A stretch of DNA of 64,000 bases, from NCBI GenBank assembly GCA_903838415.1, contig CAILYI010000056.1, forward strand, positions 22,628 through 86,627, given 5' to 3'. The translations under genes and the position numbers were made by a program. The stretch's first letter is position 1; each line of letters starts with the position of its first letter. This document shows positions 1-7,239 of this stretch, piece by piece. Origin of the DNA: an uncultured Anaerolineae bacterium (GTDB lineage: Bacteria > Chloroflexota > Anaerolineae > Anaerolineales > Villigracilaceae). The notes below the pieces were generated by a model. The model was not told the origin of the DNA, did no database searches, and saw nothing but the letters and a program-made list of their open reading frames with translations.

Positions 1-222
1 CGGATCGTAGTTATCGGTCATTTGACCGGCAATCGCTTGAATTTGGAGGCCGTATAGCCCACTCGAGGAAATCAGGCGCTGGGCGGCCTGCGCACCAGTC
101 AGACCAGAGCGCGCGCGCACCTGGCTCCATTTGTTATAAGCCGATTTGACATACCAGCTGGTAAGCCCCATCAGGATAAAGGCCGGGATCATATAGATCA
201 GGTAGTTAATATTGAAGAACAT
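1..222 (-). CDS. Zinc metallopeptidase, YugP family (N-terminal part only)
   Basis: The minus strand encodes 74 residues running off the left edge. It starts at an ATG preceded by a strong AGGAGG ribosome site about 5 nt away. The N-terminus is a membrane helix (NINYLIYMIPAFILMG), followed by 'SGLTGAQAAQRLI' and, at the edge, 'MTDNYDP'. This is the pattern of the YugP/Zn_peptidase_2 family, in which a membrane anchor and the (D/N)xYDPR segment precede an HExxH site; that site would lie outside the window. The role of the family is poorly known, but it is membrane-bound with a predicted neutral protease fold. It lies downstream of the S41 protease gene in the same direction, 48 bp away, so co-transcription is possible. 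Confidence 0.8.
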   Translation of the reverse strand, partial: MFFNINYLIYMIPAFILMGLTSWYVKSAYNKWSQVRARSGLTGAQAAQRLISSSGLYGLQIQAIAGQMTDNYDP

Positions 223-270
223 TTTGTTCCTCCTTTCTTATTGAATTACGTTGCAAAGCGCCAAAAGTTG

Positions 271-1524
271 TTACTTGAGCATTTCCAACAATGTACTGAC
301 TGCCGCATCCAGCTGGGGATCGCGATTGGCGTCAAAATCTTCCTTGGTCATCTTGACAACGACTTCCGGAGTCAGGCCCACTTTATGGATGGTGCGATCT
401 TTAGGCGTCAGCCATTTGGCGATGGTGATACGCACCGCGCCCTGATTGTCGGATAGCGGAGTCCAGATTTGGACGGAGCCTTTGCCGTAAGTTGTCACAC
501 CGACAAGTTTGCCGCGACCATAATCCTGGATTGCGCCGGAGACGATTTCAGACGCCGAGGCAGTGCCTTCATTCACCAATACAACCAGCGGAATATCTGT
601 CGCCAGGCCGCCGGGGATGGCGTCAAATGAATCAGTTTTTCCATCGCCATATTTTTCCGAGACAATCACCCCGCTCTTGACAAACTGCGAAGCAACCTCG
701 ACCGCCGTTTGCAGATATCCGCCGCCATTATTGCGCAGGTCAAGGATCATGCCCTTGGGATTTTGAGCCTTAAGCTCTTTGATGGCGACAATCAATTCCT
801 TAGTGCTGTTCTCGCCGAAGGTATTGAGTTTGATATAAGCAATGTTATTATCCAGCATTTTGCTTTCAACGCTGGGAACGACAATATGCGCGCGGGTCAC
901 TTTCACATCAAAAGGATCCTCGCCAGCGCGCATGATGGTCAAAGTCACTTCCGAGCCGGAAGGACCCATCACTTTTTGGATGACCAGATCGGCGGGCGTG
1001 CCGGTCATATCAACACCATCGACCTTGACGACTTTGTCGCCCGCCTTTAAACCGGCTTTTTCGGCGGGAGAATGGGGCATGGGACTGACAATTGTCAGGT
1101 AATCGCCCTGCGAATCAACCCAGGCGCCGATGCCGTCATACTCACCCGAAAGCGAGGTGTTGGCCTGGGTAAACTGGGATGGATCCATGTAAGACGTATG
1201 CTGATCTCCCAGTGCAGCCAGCATGCCAGTAATGGCGCCGCGCATCAGCTTGGTGTCATCGACCGGTTGATCCACATATTGACGATGAACCAGATCCCAT
1301 GTCTCCCAGAAGGGAGAAAAAATTGCTTTCAAGTTATCGGGAGTGGCTTCATTCGCGCCGGTTGGCGTGGCAAGCGGTTCCTGCAAAGGCGTGCCGATAA
1401 ATGGCAGTTTATCCAAAGCAGAGAATTGGGTGAAATGCCCGGCAACAAAGCCGCCGGAAAACGCACCTGTCAGCAAAACGACAGAGACAAAGGCGATCAG
1501 GGTGTACTTGATGAATACTTTCAC
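271..1524 (-). CDS. S41-family C-terminal processing protease with PDZ domain
   Basis: This is a 417-residue periplasmic/extracytoplasmic serine protease that trims or degrades protein C-termini. An N-terminal membrane helix or signal (VFIKYTLIAFVSVVLLTGAF) is followed by a linker, a PDZ domain from about residue 120 ('YDGIGAWVDSQGDY') and the S41 catalytic domain. The catalytic Ser is in 'GTASASE' near residue 323 and the Lys in 'TYGKGSVQ' near 346, so the Ser-Lys dyad is intact. I chose the GTG at 1524 because GGAGG sits 5 nt before it; a TTG 12 nt upstream would place the ribosome site inside the gene. Length and order match the CtpA/CtpB family. The substrate cannot be told from context. 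Confidence 0.93.
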   Translation of the reverse strand: MKVFIKYTLIAFVSVVLLTGAFSGGFVAGHFTQFSALDKLPFIGTPLQEPLATPTGANEATPDNLKAIFSPFWETWDLVHRQYVDQPVDDTKLMRGAITGMLAALGDQHTSYMDPSQFTQANTSLSGEYDGIGAWVDSQGDYLTIVSPMPHSPAEKAGLKAGDKVVKVDGVDMTGTPADLVIQKVMGPSGSEVTLTIMRAGEDPFDVKVTRAHIVVPSVESKMLDNNIAYIKLNTFGENSTKELIVAIKELKAQNPKGMILDLRNNGGGYLQTAVEVASQFVKSGVIVSEKYGDGKTDSFDAIPGGLATDIPLVVLVNEGTASASEIVSGAIQDYGRGKLVGVTTYGKGSVQIWTPLSDNQGAVRITIAKWLTPKDRTIHKVGLTPEVVVKMTKEDFDANRDPQLDAAVSTLLEMLK

Positions 1525-1623
1525 GGTTACCTCCAAAATTTACTCTACAGGTATAACATCCGCGGATTAATTCTTGATGAAAGGTACGGCAGATTTTGTA
1601 TGAGATGTGTATGAATGAGCCGC

Positions 1624-1854
1624 TCAGGGAGTCTTATCTTCATCCTGTTTTGATTTTAGCTCGCGCACGCGTTCGCTGAGTTCGCGCAGGCCTTCGTCTT
1701 CTTTTTTCCAGGGTTTGGAAGCGTCGCCAAAGTTTTTGAAGATGTCCATTTTGATGCCGCGCGTTCCACGCACCATGCCCAACATCAGCAGGTTGGAACC
1801 AATCAGCACCACGGCCAGAATCACCAGCACAATCCAAACTTTTTCGGTATGCAT
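1624..1854 (-). CDS. Small single-pass membrane protein with charged tail
   Basis: This encodes 76 residues: a hydrophobic helix at about 5-27 (VWIVLVILAVVLIGSNLLML) and then a basic and acidic cytoplasmic tail with a short predicted coiled coil ('LRELSERVRELKSK'). The ATG lies 2 bp after the stop of the upstream nucleotidase gene, and its ribosome site (AAAGGATAGG) overlaps the end of that gene. Translational coupling is therefore likely. I do not recognise the family. The layout (one helix plus a charged coil) resembles small membrane-anchoring or scaffold proteins, but no function can be given. Confidence 0.75.
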   Translation of the reverse strand: MHTEKVWIVLVILAVVLIGSNLLMLGMVRGTRGIKMDIFKNFGDASKPWKKEDEGLRELSERVRELKSKQDEDKTP

Positions 1855-1856
1855 CT

Positions 1857-2492
1857 TTACCTATCCTTTAGGAGCTGTGGAAGTTGAGTCCAATCCGTCA
1901 GCGTGGCATCAGCGTCGGGATGGGGGCCAGCCGCCCCGCACAGGATGGAGAAAATTCCCTGCTGGCGGGCGGCGCGCGTGGTGCGGGGTAAATCGTCGAG
2001 CATGGCGCAGCGTTTCGGATCAGTTTCCCCGGCAATTTTCAGCGCAATTCCAAATGATTCGGGCATCGGCTTGCAGTAAGGCTCAATCGCGATCACATCC
2101 ACAATCCCGGCGAAGCAATCCTCCACATCCAGGATGCGCAGCACCCGTTTGGCGTGGTTGACATCGGCGTTGGTGAAGATAAATTTGCGAGCGGGCAGCG
2201 CTTCCAAAACGGAACGCAGCCCCGGGTTGGGATGGATGTAATCCGTCAGCGGCACATCATGGACGTAGGCCAGAAAATCCAGCACATCAAAAGAATAATG
2301 CGTCTGCAGTCCGCGCAAAGTGGTGCCGTATTGCTCGAAGAATTTCTGGCGCATTGACGGAACCTGATCGGCAGGAATATGCAGCCGGTCAATCATGTAT
2401 AGGCCAATGCGGCTCTTGATTTCCGGCCACAGGCCGGAATCGGCGGGATAAAGGGTGTCGTCCAGGTCAAACAGCAAAGTTGTAATGGTCAC
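1857..2492 (-). CDS. HAD-superfamily hydrolase, pyrimidine 5'-nucleotidase type
   Basis: This is a 211-residue cytoplasmic phosphatase. HAD motif I is 'FDLDDTLYP' at residues 8-16, motif II is 'IFTNAD', the motif III lysine is in 'PYCKPMPESF', and motif IV is 'AMLDDLPRT'. The 'LDDTLYP' signature and the helical cap match the yeast SDT1/PHM8-like pyrimidine 5'-nucleotidase branch, which removes phosphate from UMP/CMP or related mononucleotides. The substrate is inferred from family only. The gene is followed within 2 bp by a small membrane protein gene. The upstream gene, a secreted hydrolase, ends 30 bp away, so the three may form one transcript. Confidence 0.88.
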   Translation of the reverse strand: MTITTLLFDLDDTLYPADSGLWPEIKSRIGLYMIDRLHIPADQVPSMRQKFFEQYGTTLRGLQTHYSFDVLDFLAYVHDVPLTDYIHPNPGLRSVLEALPARKFIFTNADVNHAKRVLRILDVEDCFAGIVDVIAIEPYCKPMPESFGIALKIAGETDPKRCAMLDDLPRTTRAARQQGIFSILCGAAGPHPDADATLTDWTQLPQLLKDR

Positions 2493-2522
2493 GGCGCGAT
2501 TATACCGTACCGGGCGGCGATG

Positions 2523-3602
2523 TTATGGCGTGGGCGTGGCGGTTGGCAGCGCTTTGAGATGCGTTTCGAAAAAGTTGGACATGCGCAGCTTGAGCTTGAC
2601 CCCACTGTTGCCCACAAAGACATGATCCATGCCTTCGTAATAGTAACAATTGACGGTTTTCTGGAGACTTTTGAGCTGTTCACAGGTCTTTTGCGACCAG
2701 CTGACCGGGATGGTCGAGTCGACCAGGCCATGATGGATATCCACGGCGGCGGTGATGTACTGGTAAAAATTCTGTGGCGAGGTGGCCTGAAAAACAAGCG
2801 GCGACAGATTCAGCACAGATTGGGCGTCAGCATCTCCGGCGGCGGCTAAAAATTGAGCGTTGAGATAGTCGTCGCCGCCCATCGGGGAATACAGGAAAGC
2901 GGCATCCACATCCGGGCTGACGGTGAGCACACGCAGTGCGACGGCTCCGCCCATGCTAAAAGCCCACAGGCCCAGCCGATCGTGATTGGCGCGTTTCAAG
3001 AGGCCGTGCCCGGCTCCATCTTTGACCACTGCGATCAGGTTAAGCACATCGATCGCCATGCCCGTCATAAACAGGTTATCGCCCTTGTCAGATGGCTGAT
3101 AATTCCGCAAATTGGGATGGATGACAATATACCGGTCGGCGGCATACATCCCAGAATAAACAGTATCCTGCGCGAGGATGCTGTATCCTTCAGGATCTGA
3201 GTGACCATGCAGCATGAGTATCACCGGGAAATGCCCGTCGCCGCGCGGCACGTCGGCATAGCCATAAATCTGCAACCCATCGCTCGGGTAGCAGATGGTG
3301 TAGCGGGTGAAAATATTGTTTTCCTGCGTTGTTTCCAGCACTTCCAACTCGCCACCACCGTAAGTGCGCGTGCGCAGCGCCTGGATGCCATATTGGGCAA
3401 AAGTCTCCGGCGCGGGCGTCACAGTCGGTTCCGGCGTCCACGTGGGGGCACGGGTGGGCGTGGGATACGGCGTGACAGTTGGCGCGGGCGTCAAAGTCGG
3501 CGGGCGCAGCGTGGAAGTTGGGGCAGGCGTCAACACCGGCGCGCAAGCCATCAGCGCGCTCAGCATCAACAGGACAGCGATTTGTTTCAGACACAGCCTC
3601 AT
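2523..3602 (-). CDS. Secreted lipoprotein, alpha/beta hydrolase (prolyl-oligopeptidase-like)
   Basis: This is a 359-residue lipoprotein. A signal peptide ends in the lipobox 'LMAC' and is followed by about 50 residues of Thr-Pro-rich linker. A hydrolase domain then follows with oxyanion strand 'VILMLHGHSD', nucleophile elbow 'AFSMGG', Asp in 'GLVDSTIP' and His in 'GMDHVF'. The first Gly of GxSxG is Ala here. The fold resembles S9 peptidase/acetyl-esterase-like enzymes; the substrate is unknown. I chose the ATG at 3602 because the lipoprotein signal begins there and a TATAAT lies 7 nt upstream. The open frame extends 15 codons further, but that part overlaps the mutL promoter and start and does not look like a signal peptide. 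Confidence 0.85.
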   Translation of the reverse strand: MRLCLKQIAVLLMLSALMACAPVLTPAPTSTLRPPTLTPAPTVTPYPTPTRAPTWTPEPTVTPAPETFAQYGIQALRTRTYGGGELEVLETTQENNIFTRYTICYPSDGLQIYGYADVPRGDGHFPVILMLHGHSDPEGYSILAQDTVYSGMYAADRYIVIHPNLRNYQPSDKGDNLFMTGMAIDVLNLIAVVKDGAGHGLLKRANHDRLGLWAFSMGGAVALRVLTVSPDVDAAFLYSPMGGDDYLNAQFLAAAGDADAQSVLNLSPLVFQATSPQNFYQYITAAVDIHHGLVDSTIPVSWSQKTCEQLKSLQKTVNCYYYEGMDHVFVGNSGVKLKLRMSNFFETHLKALPTATPTP

Positions 3603-3640
3603 ACCATTTATTATATTCTGCCTCGGGTTATAATCGACAC
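3603..3640. promoter_or_regulatory. 38-bp divergent promoter region, probable leaderless starts
   Basis: A TATAAT at 3629-3634 (plus strand) lies 6 nt before the mutL ATG. A TATAAT on the minus strand (3615-3610) lies 7 nt before the hydrolase ATG. Neither gene has a Shine-Dalgarno sequence. The geometry predicts transcripts that start at or within 1-2 nt of the AUG in both directions. No good -35 box is visible at 16-18 bp on either side. Confidence 0.6.
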
Positions 3641-5446
3641 ATGCCAATACTCCTACTCGCCCCCGAAGTTGCCTCCCAAATTGCCGCCGGAGAAGTGGTC
3701 GAACGACCGGCCTCGGTTGTCAAGGAACTGGTCGAGAATGCGCTTGATGCGGGCGCTAAAACCGTCACCGTCACCATCCAAGAAGCCGGTCGACGCCTGA
3801 TCGAAATCGCGGACGATGGCGCGGGCATCCCCGCCGCCGAACTGCCGCTGGCAGTGGAACGTCACGCCACCAGCAAACTGCAAAGCGCCAGCGACCTGTT
3901 CCACATCCACACGCTCGGGTTTCGCGGCGAAGCGCTGGCTTCGATCGGCTCGGTATCGCGGCTGACCATCACCAGCCGGGTGGAAAGCGCCACCGCCGCC
4001 GCCCGCATCCGCGTGGAAGGCGGCCTGATGGGCAAAATCGAGCAGATAGGCGCGCCAGTCGGCACGACCGTCCGCGTGGAGGACCTGTTTTACAACGTCC
4101 CTGCGCGCTTGAAGTTCTTAAAGCAGGATATGACTGAGCGGCGCGCCATCGACGGGCTTTTGGCCCACTACGCACTCGCCTACCCGTCGGTGCGCTTCCG
4201 GTTAATGGACGGTGCCACCCCGACGCTGCAAACCTCGGGCGACGGCGACCGCCGCGCCATCCTGGCCACCCTGTACGGCGTGGAGGTGGCCAAACAAATG
4301 CTGGAAGTATTGTCCGAGGAAGATGGTTACCGCTTAACCGGATACATCTCACCAGCTGCGCTGACGCGCTCAAACCGCAAGGAAATCACTTTTTTCATCA
4401 ATGGGCGCTGGGTATCGGATACGCCCCTCAGCCAGGCCATGATGCAGGCTTATCACACGCTGTTGATGGTGGGCCGCTACCCGCTGACAGCCCTGTTCCT
4501 CGAAGTCGACTCGGAAGATGTGGATGTCAACGTTCACCCGGCCAAGGCCGAGGTGCGCTTTAAGAACCAGGATCGCGTCTTCAGCTTTGTCCAGCGCTCC
4601 GCGCGCCGCGCGCTGCTGGCCTACTCGCCCATCCCGGCCATGCCATCGACACAAAACCTGTGGGGCGGGAAACAAACCATCGACTATGGGCCGCAATCCG
4701 AAAGCCTGGAATGGGCGCTGGCTCACGATCAAACCCCCGCGACTAGTGACCCGTTTTCAGCGTCTTCCGAGTCAGGCCCCGCAGGGCAAACTGACGGCTA
4801 TCCCTTTGCCCCAACGGACTCGCTGTCACCAAGCGAGCATCGTCAGTCAATCATTCCCAATCTTCCCATTATGCGCTTGGTCGGGCAGATTGGCGCAACC
4901 TATCTGATCGCCGAAGGACCGGATGGATTGTATCTGATTGACCAGCACGCCGCCCACGAACGCGTCCTGTTTGAAAAATTAATGCTCCAGCACAACCAGA
5001 AAAACATCCCCGCGCAAACTTTATTGACGCCGGTCGTGGTGCAGGTGCCGCCCTCCAGCGCCAAAGTGCTCGAAGAACAACTCCCCATCCTGCAGCATTT
5101 TGGATTCACGGTGGAATCTTTTGGACCGAACGCCTTCCAGGTGCGCGCCGTGCCCGCTTTGTTTGCCGAGACAGACCCAGCAGCCGCGCTGCGCGCCCTG
5201 GTGGAAGATTTCGAAGAAGATGAAACCCCGCTGCAGAACGAGATTGAAGCGCGCCTGGCCGCGCGCGTCTGCAAACGGCTGGCCGTCAAAGCTGGCAAGG
5301 CGCTTTCGGCTGAAGAACAGCGCGCCCTGCTGACCGACCTGGAGAATTGCGATTCGCCGCGCACCTGTCCACATGGCCGCCCGACCATGATTCATCTCTC
5401 GGTGGACATGCTCGAAAGGCAATTTGGCCGCAAAGGGGCCAGATAG
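3641..5446 (+). CDS. mutL: DNA mismatch repair protein MutL (endonuclease type)
   Basis: This is a 601-residue MutL. The GHKL ATPase N-domain has 'ELVENALDAGA' (about 28-38, catalytic Glu), 'DDGAGIP' (about 57) and 'GFRGEALASI' (about 91). A variable Pro/Ser-rich linker is followed by the C-terminal dimerisation/nuclease domain. The metal-binding endonuclease motif DQHA(X)2E(X)4E is present as 'DQHAAHERVLFE' near 434, with 'CPHGRP' near the end. This marks the nicking type of MutL found in bacteria without MutH. MutL couples MutS mismatch recognition to strand nicking. The frame is open 54 codons further upstream, but that part overlaps the divergent gene; 'MPILLLAPEVASQIAAGEV' is the normal N-terminus. 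mutS is not in the window. Confidence 0.97.
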   Translation: MPILLLAPEVASQIAAGEVVERPASVVKELVENALDAGAKTVTVTIQEAGRRLIEIADDGAGIPAAELPLAVERHATSKLQSASDLFHIHTLGFRGEALASIGSVSRLTITSRVESATAAARIRVEGGLMGKIEQIGAPVGTTVRVEDLFYNVPARLKFLKQDMTERRAIDGLLAHYALAYPSVRFRLMDGATPTLQTSGDGDRRAILATLYGVEVAKQMLEVLSEEDGYRLTGYISPAALTRSNRKEITFFINGRWVSDTPLSQAMMQAYHTLLMVGRYPLTALFLEVDSEDVDVNVHPAKAEVRFKNQDRVFSFVQRSARRALLAYSPIPAMPSTQNLWGGKQTIDYGPQSESLEWALAHDQTPATSDPFSASSESGPAGQTDGYPFAPTDSLSPSEHRQSIIPNLPIMRLVGQIGATYLIAEGPDGLYLIDQHAAHERVLFEKLMLQHNQKNIPAQTLLTPVVVQVPPSSAKVLEEQLPILQHFGFTVESFGPNAFQVRAVPALFAETDPAAALRALVEDFEEDETPLQNEIEARLAARVCKRLAVKAGKALSAEEQRALLTDLENCDSPRTCPHGRPTMIHLSVDMLERQFGRKGAR

Positions 5447-5455
5447 GATGAAATC

Positions 5456-6415
5456 ATGAATATGCAGGCCTTATGGCTCGAAAACAATGCCCTTGCTTTG
5501 CGCGACATCCCCCGGCCCGAGAAAAATAACGAGGCGCTGATAAAAGTTCGCGTGGCTGGGATCTGCGGCACCGATCTGGAGATGGTCAAGGGCTATTATC
5601 CTTTCACCGGCGTGCCCGGGCATGAATTCGTGGGCGAAGTGGTGGATTGCGCCGACCCAAGGTGGCTTGGCGCGCGCGTGGTTGGGGAGATTAATGCTTC
5701 GTGCGGAAACTGCGAACAGTGCCGGGGCGGACGTCCGACGCATTGTGAAAACCGCAGCGTTTTGGGGATACTCAATCGCGACGGGGTTTTCGCCGATTAC
5801 GTCAACCTGCCGCTTGAAAACTTGCACCGTATCCCTGATTCCGTATCGGATGAGATGGCCGTCTTCACTGAACCGTTGGCTGCCGCCCTGGAAATTCAGC
5901 AGCAAGTCCAGATTCATCTCACCGACCGGGTGCTGCTGGTTGGCGCGGGGCGTCTGGGACAATTAATTGCCCAAACGCTGGCCCTCACCGGCGCGGATTT
6001 GCGCGTGCTGGCGCGGCATGCGCTGCAGAAACAGCTCCTGACCGAGCGCGGCATCCGCCTGATTGACGAAGAAGACGTTCAGCCCTGGCGCTGGGATGTG
6101 GTGGTGGAAGCCACCGGCTCACCCGCCGGGTTCGACCTGGCGCGCAAGGCCATCCGGCCGCGTGGAACTTTTGTGCTGAAGAGCACCTACAAAGGCGCCA
6201 TGTCGCTGAATCTTTCATCCATCGTGGTCGATGAAATCAACCTGGTCGGTTCAAGGTGCGGACCGTTTGAACCGGCGCTGCGCCTGATGGAGCAGAAAAA
6301 AGTCGACCCAACCGTTTTGATTGCGGCCCGCTTCACTTTGGCCGAGGCACAACGCGCTTTTGATGAAGCCGCCCGGGCGGGCATGCTCAAGGTGCTGGTC
6401 AGTCCGACAACCTGA
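5456..6415 (+). CDS. Zinc-dependent alcohol/polyol dehydrogenase (MDR family)
   Basis: This encodes 319 residues of the medium-chain dehydrogenase/reductase family. Catalytic zinc ligands are Cys in 'AGICGTD' and His-Glu in 'PGHEFVG'. The structural zinc site is the four-Cys run 'CGNCEQCRGGRPTHC'. The Rossmann NAD(P) site is 'LLVGAGRLGQLIAQ', where GxGxxG is intact. It starts 9 bp after the mutL stop with an AGGATGA ribosome site, so the two are probably co-transcribed although functionally unrelated. It is slightly shorter than typical sorbitol/threonine dehydrogenases (340-350). The substrate cannot be assigned. Confidence 0.88.
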   Translation: MNMQALWLENNALALRDIPRPEKNNEALIKVRVAGICGTDLEMVKGYYPFTGVPGHEFVGEVVDCADPRWLGARVVGEINASCGNCEQCRGGRPTHCENRSVLGILNRDGVFADYVNLPLENLHRIPDSVSDEMAVFTEPLAAALEIQQQVQIHLTDRVLLVGAGRLGQLIAQTLALTGADLRVLARHALQKQLLTERGIRLIDEEDVQPWRWDVVVEATGSPAGFDLARKAIRPRGTFVLKSTYKGAMSLNLSSIVVDEINLVGSRCGPFEPALRLMEQKKVDPTVLIAARFTLAEAQRAFDEAARAGMLKVLVSPTT

Positions 6416-6458
6416 AATAAGTGTGAATTAATTTGCCCCGCAGCATCCATACCCGGGA

Positions 6459-6479
6459 TATAATCAATCAAATTGATTG
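6459..6479 (+). promoter_or_regulatory. -10 box with adjacent perfect 15-bp palindrome
   Basis: TATAAT at 6459-6464 is immediately followed by the palindrome CAATCAA-A-TTGATTG (6465-6479, 7-bp arms and a 1-nt centre). It lies 64 bp upstream of the lysine-rich small gene at 6543. The only -35 candidate (TTGCCC at 6433-6438) has a 20-bp spacer, so the promoter may be activator-dependent. The palindrome covers the expected transcription start and could be an operator. Confidence 0.45.
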
Positions 6480-6542
6480 GCAGGCTGCGCAACCCGCACC
6501 CTGATATTCGCGTTTCACCATCATCTGAAAAGGAGAACAGTC

Positions 6543-6656
6543 ATGGGAGATAAAAAAAGCAAGAAGGATAAGAATAAGAACGACAAACAGAAAGCCAACA
6601 AACAGGAAAAGCAGAAGGAAGATCAGAAGAGCAAACTACCGAAAAAATCTGCCTGA
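6543..6656 (+). CDS. 37-residue lysine-rich protein
   Basis: This encodes 37 residues, from MGDKKSKKDKNKN to KLPKKSA. About 16 of 37 residues are Lys, with several Gln, Asn and Asp and no hydrophobic segment or cysteine. It has a strong ribosome site (AAAAGGAG, 6 nt before ATG), its own -10/palindrome upstream and an intrinsic terminator 21 bp downstream, so it is a complete monocistronic gene despite its size. The composition suggests a disordered, nucleic-acid or ribosome-associated cytoplasmic peptide. That is an inference from charge only; I do not recognise a named family. Confidence 0.78.
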   Translation: MGDKKSKKDKNKNDKQKANKQEKQKEDQKSKLPKKSA

Positions 6657-6677
6657 GCCAGAAAAGAGTTCATCATC

Positions 6678-6718
6678 AAAAATGAAGCCGCCCAAACGAT
6701 GGATGGCTTCATTTTTTT
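6678..6718 (+). terminator. Rho-independent terminator of the lysine-rich gene
   Basis: The inverted repeat has arms AAAATGAAGCC (6679-6689) and GGCTTCATTTT (6705-6715), a loop of about 15 nt, and a run of seven T at 6712-6718. It sits 21 bp after the stop codon at 6656. Confidence 0.85.
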
Positions 6719-6720
6719 GA

Positions 6721-7239
6721 TAAAAGACGGTTCTGCAATCACCCGGACGCCCAAACTTAAAGTTTCTTGTCAATGAATTTCTTGCACCCTGGTCTGATGC
6801 CAGTGCGGGTAAAAGGCAAGTAATATGAAACACAAGGACGCAAAGGTACACGAAGGTAAAGCATTGTAAGCATTCAAATCCCTTAACTGCCAAGGGTATC
6901 CCCGAACTGCAAGGGGATGGCGATGAAAAAATACCCACACTCACTTACAAAGCATTTAAGGTTTTGCTTTTCCGCACCCGGGCTGGGATGTTCTCAGCGC
7001 GTTTTGGTGTTGGCTTGCCCCGCGCTTTATGCCAGGACGGACGATGCTACATCGTTTTTATCCATTCCCCCGCTTTACAGACGCGCCCGGATTTGATGAG
7101 AAAGCTCTCCCCTTTGAGGGGCACGCTTCCCCCTTTGAGGGGCGAGCTCTCCCATTTGAGGGGCATGCTTCCCCCTTTGAGGGGCGAGCTATTTTATTTG
7201 ATGAGAAAGCCCAATGGAAATGAAAAACCAGCGCATATT
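6721..7239. other. 519-bp non-coding stretch
   Basis: No convincing gene is present. The long plus-strand frame from 6964 mostly runs antisense to the glycosyltransferase gene. The stretch holds a short degenerate run of the form ACAAGGACGCAAAGGTACACGAAGG (about 6832-6857), a type of intergenic repeat common in environmental bacteria. It also has a small hairpin ATCCCC...GGGGAT near 6897-6918 and a 21-bp tandem array at 7092-7217. Confidence 0.6.
7092..7217. repeat. Tandem array of six 21-bp units, most with a mini-hairpin
   Basis: The anchor TTTGA recurs at 7092, 7113, 7134, 7155, 7176 and 7197, exactly every 21 bp. The core units contain CCCCT-TTG-AGGGG, a 5-bp stem with a 3-nt loop, separated by linkers such as CGAGCTC and CATGCTT. 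The outer two units are degenerate (TTTGATGAGAAAGC). The array lies between a terminator and the 3' end of the GT2 gene, so it is intergenic. Confidence 0.9.

Noticed and set aside
6832..6857. Short repeated run ACAAGGACGCAAAGGTACACGAAGG as a possible CRISPR or regulatory array
   Set aside because: The units are short, degenerate and without spacers; such runs are a common intergenic repeat in environmental bacteria.
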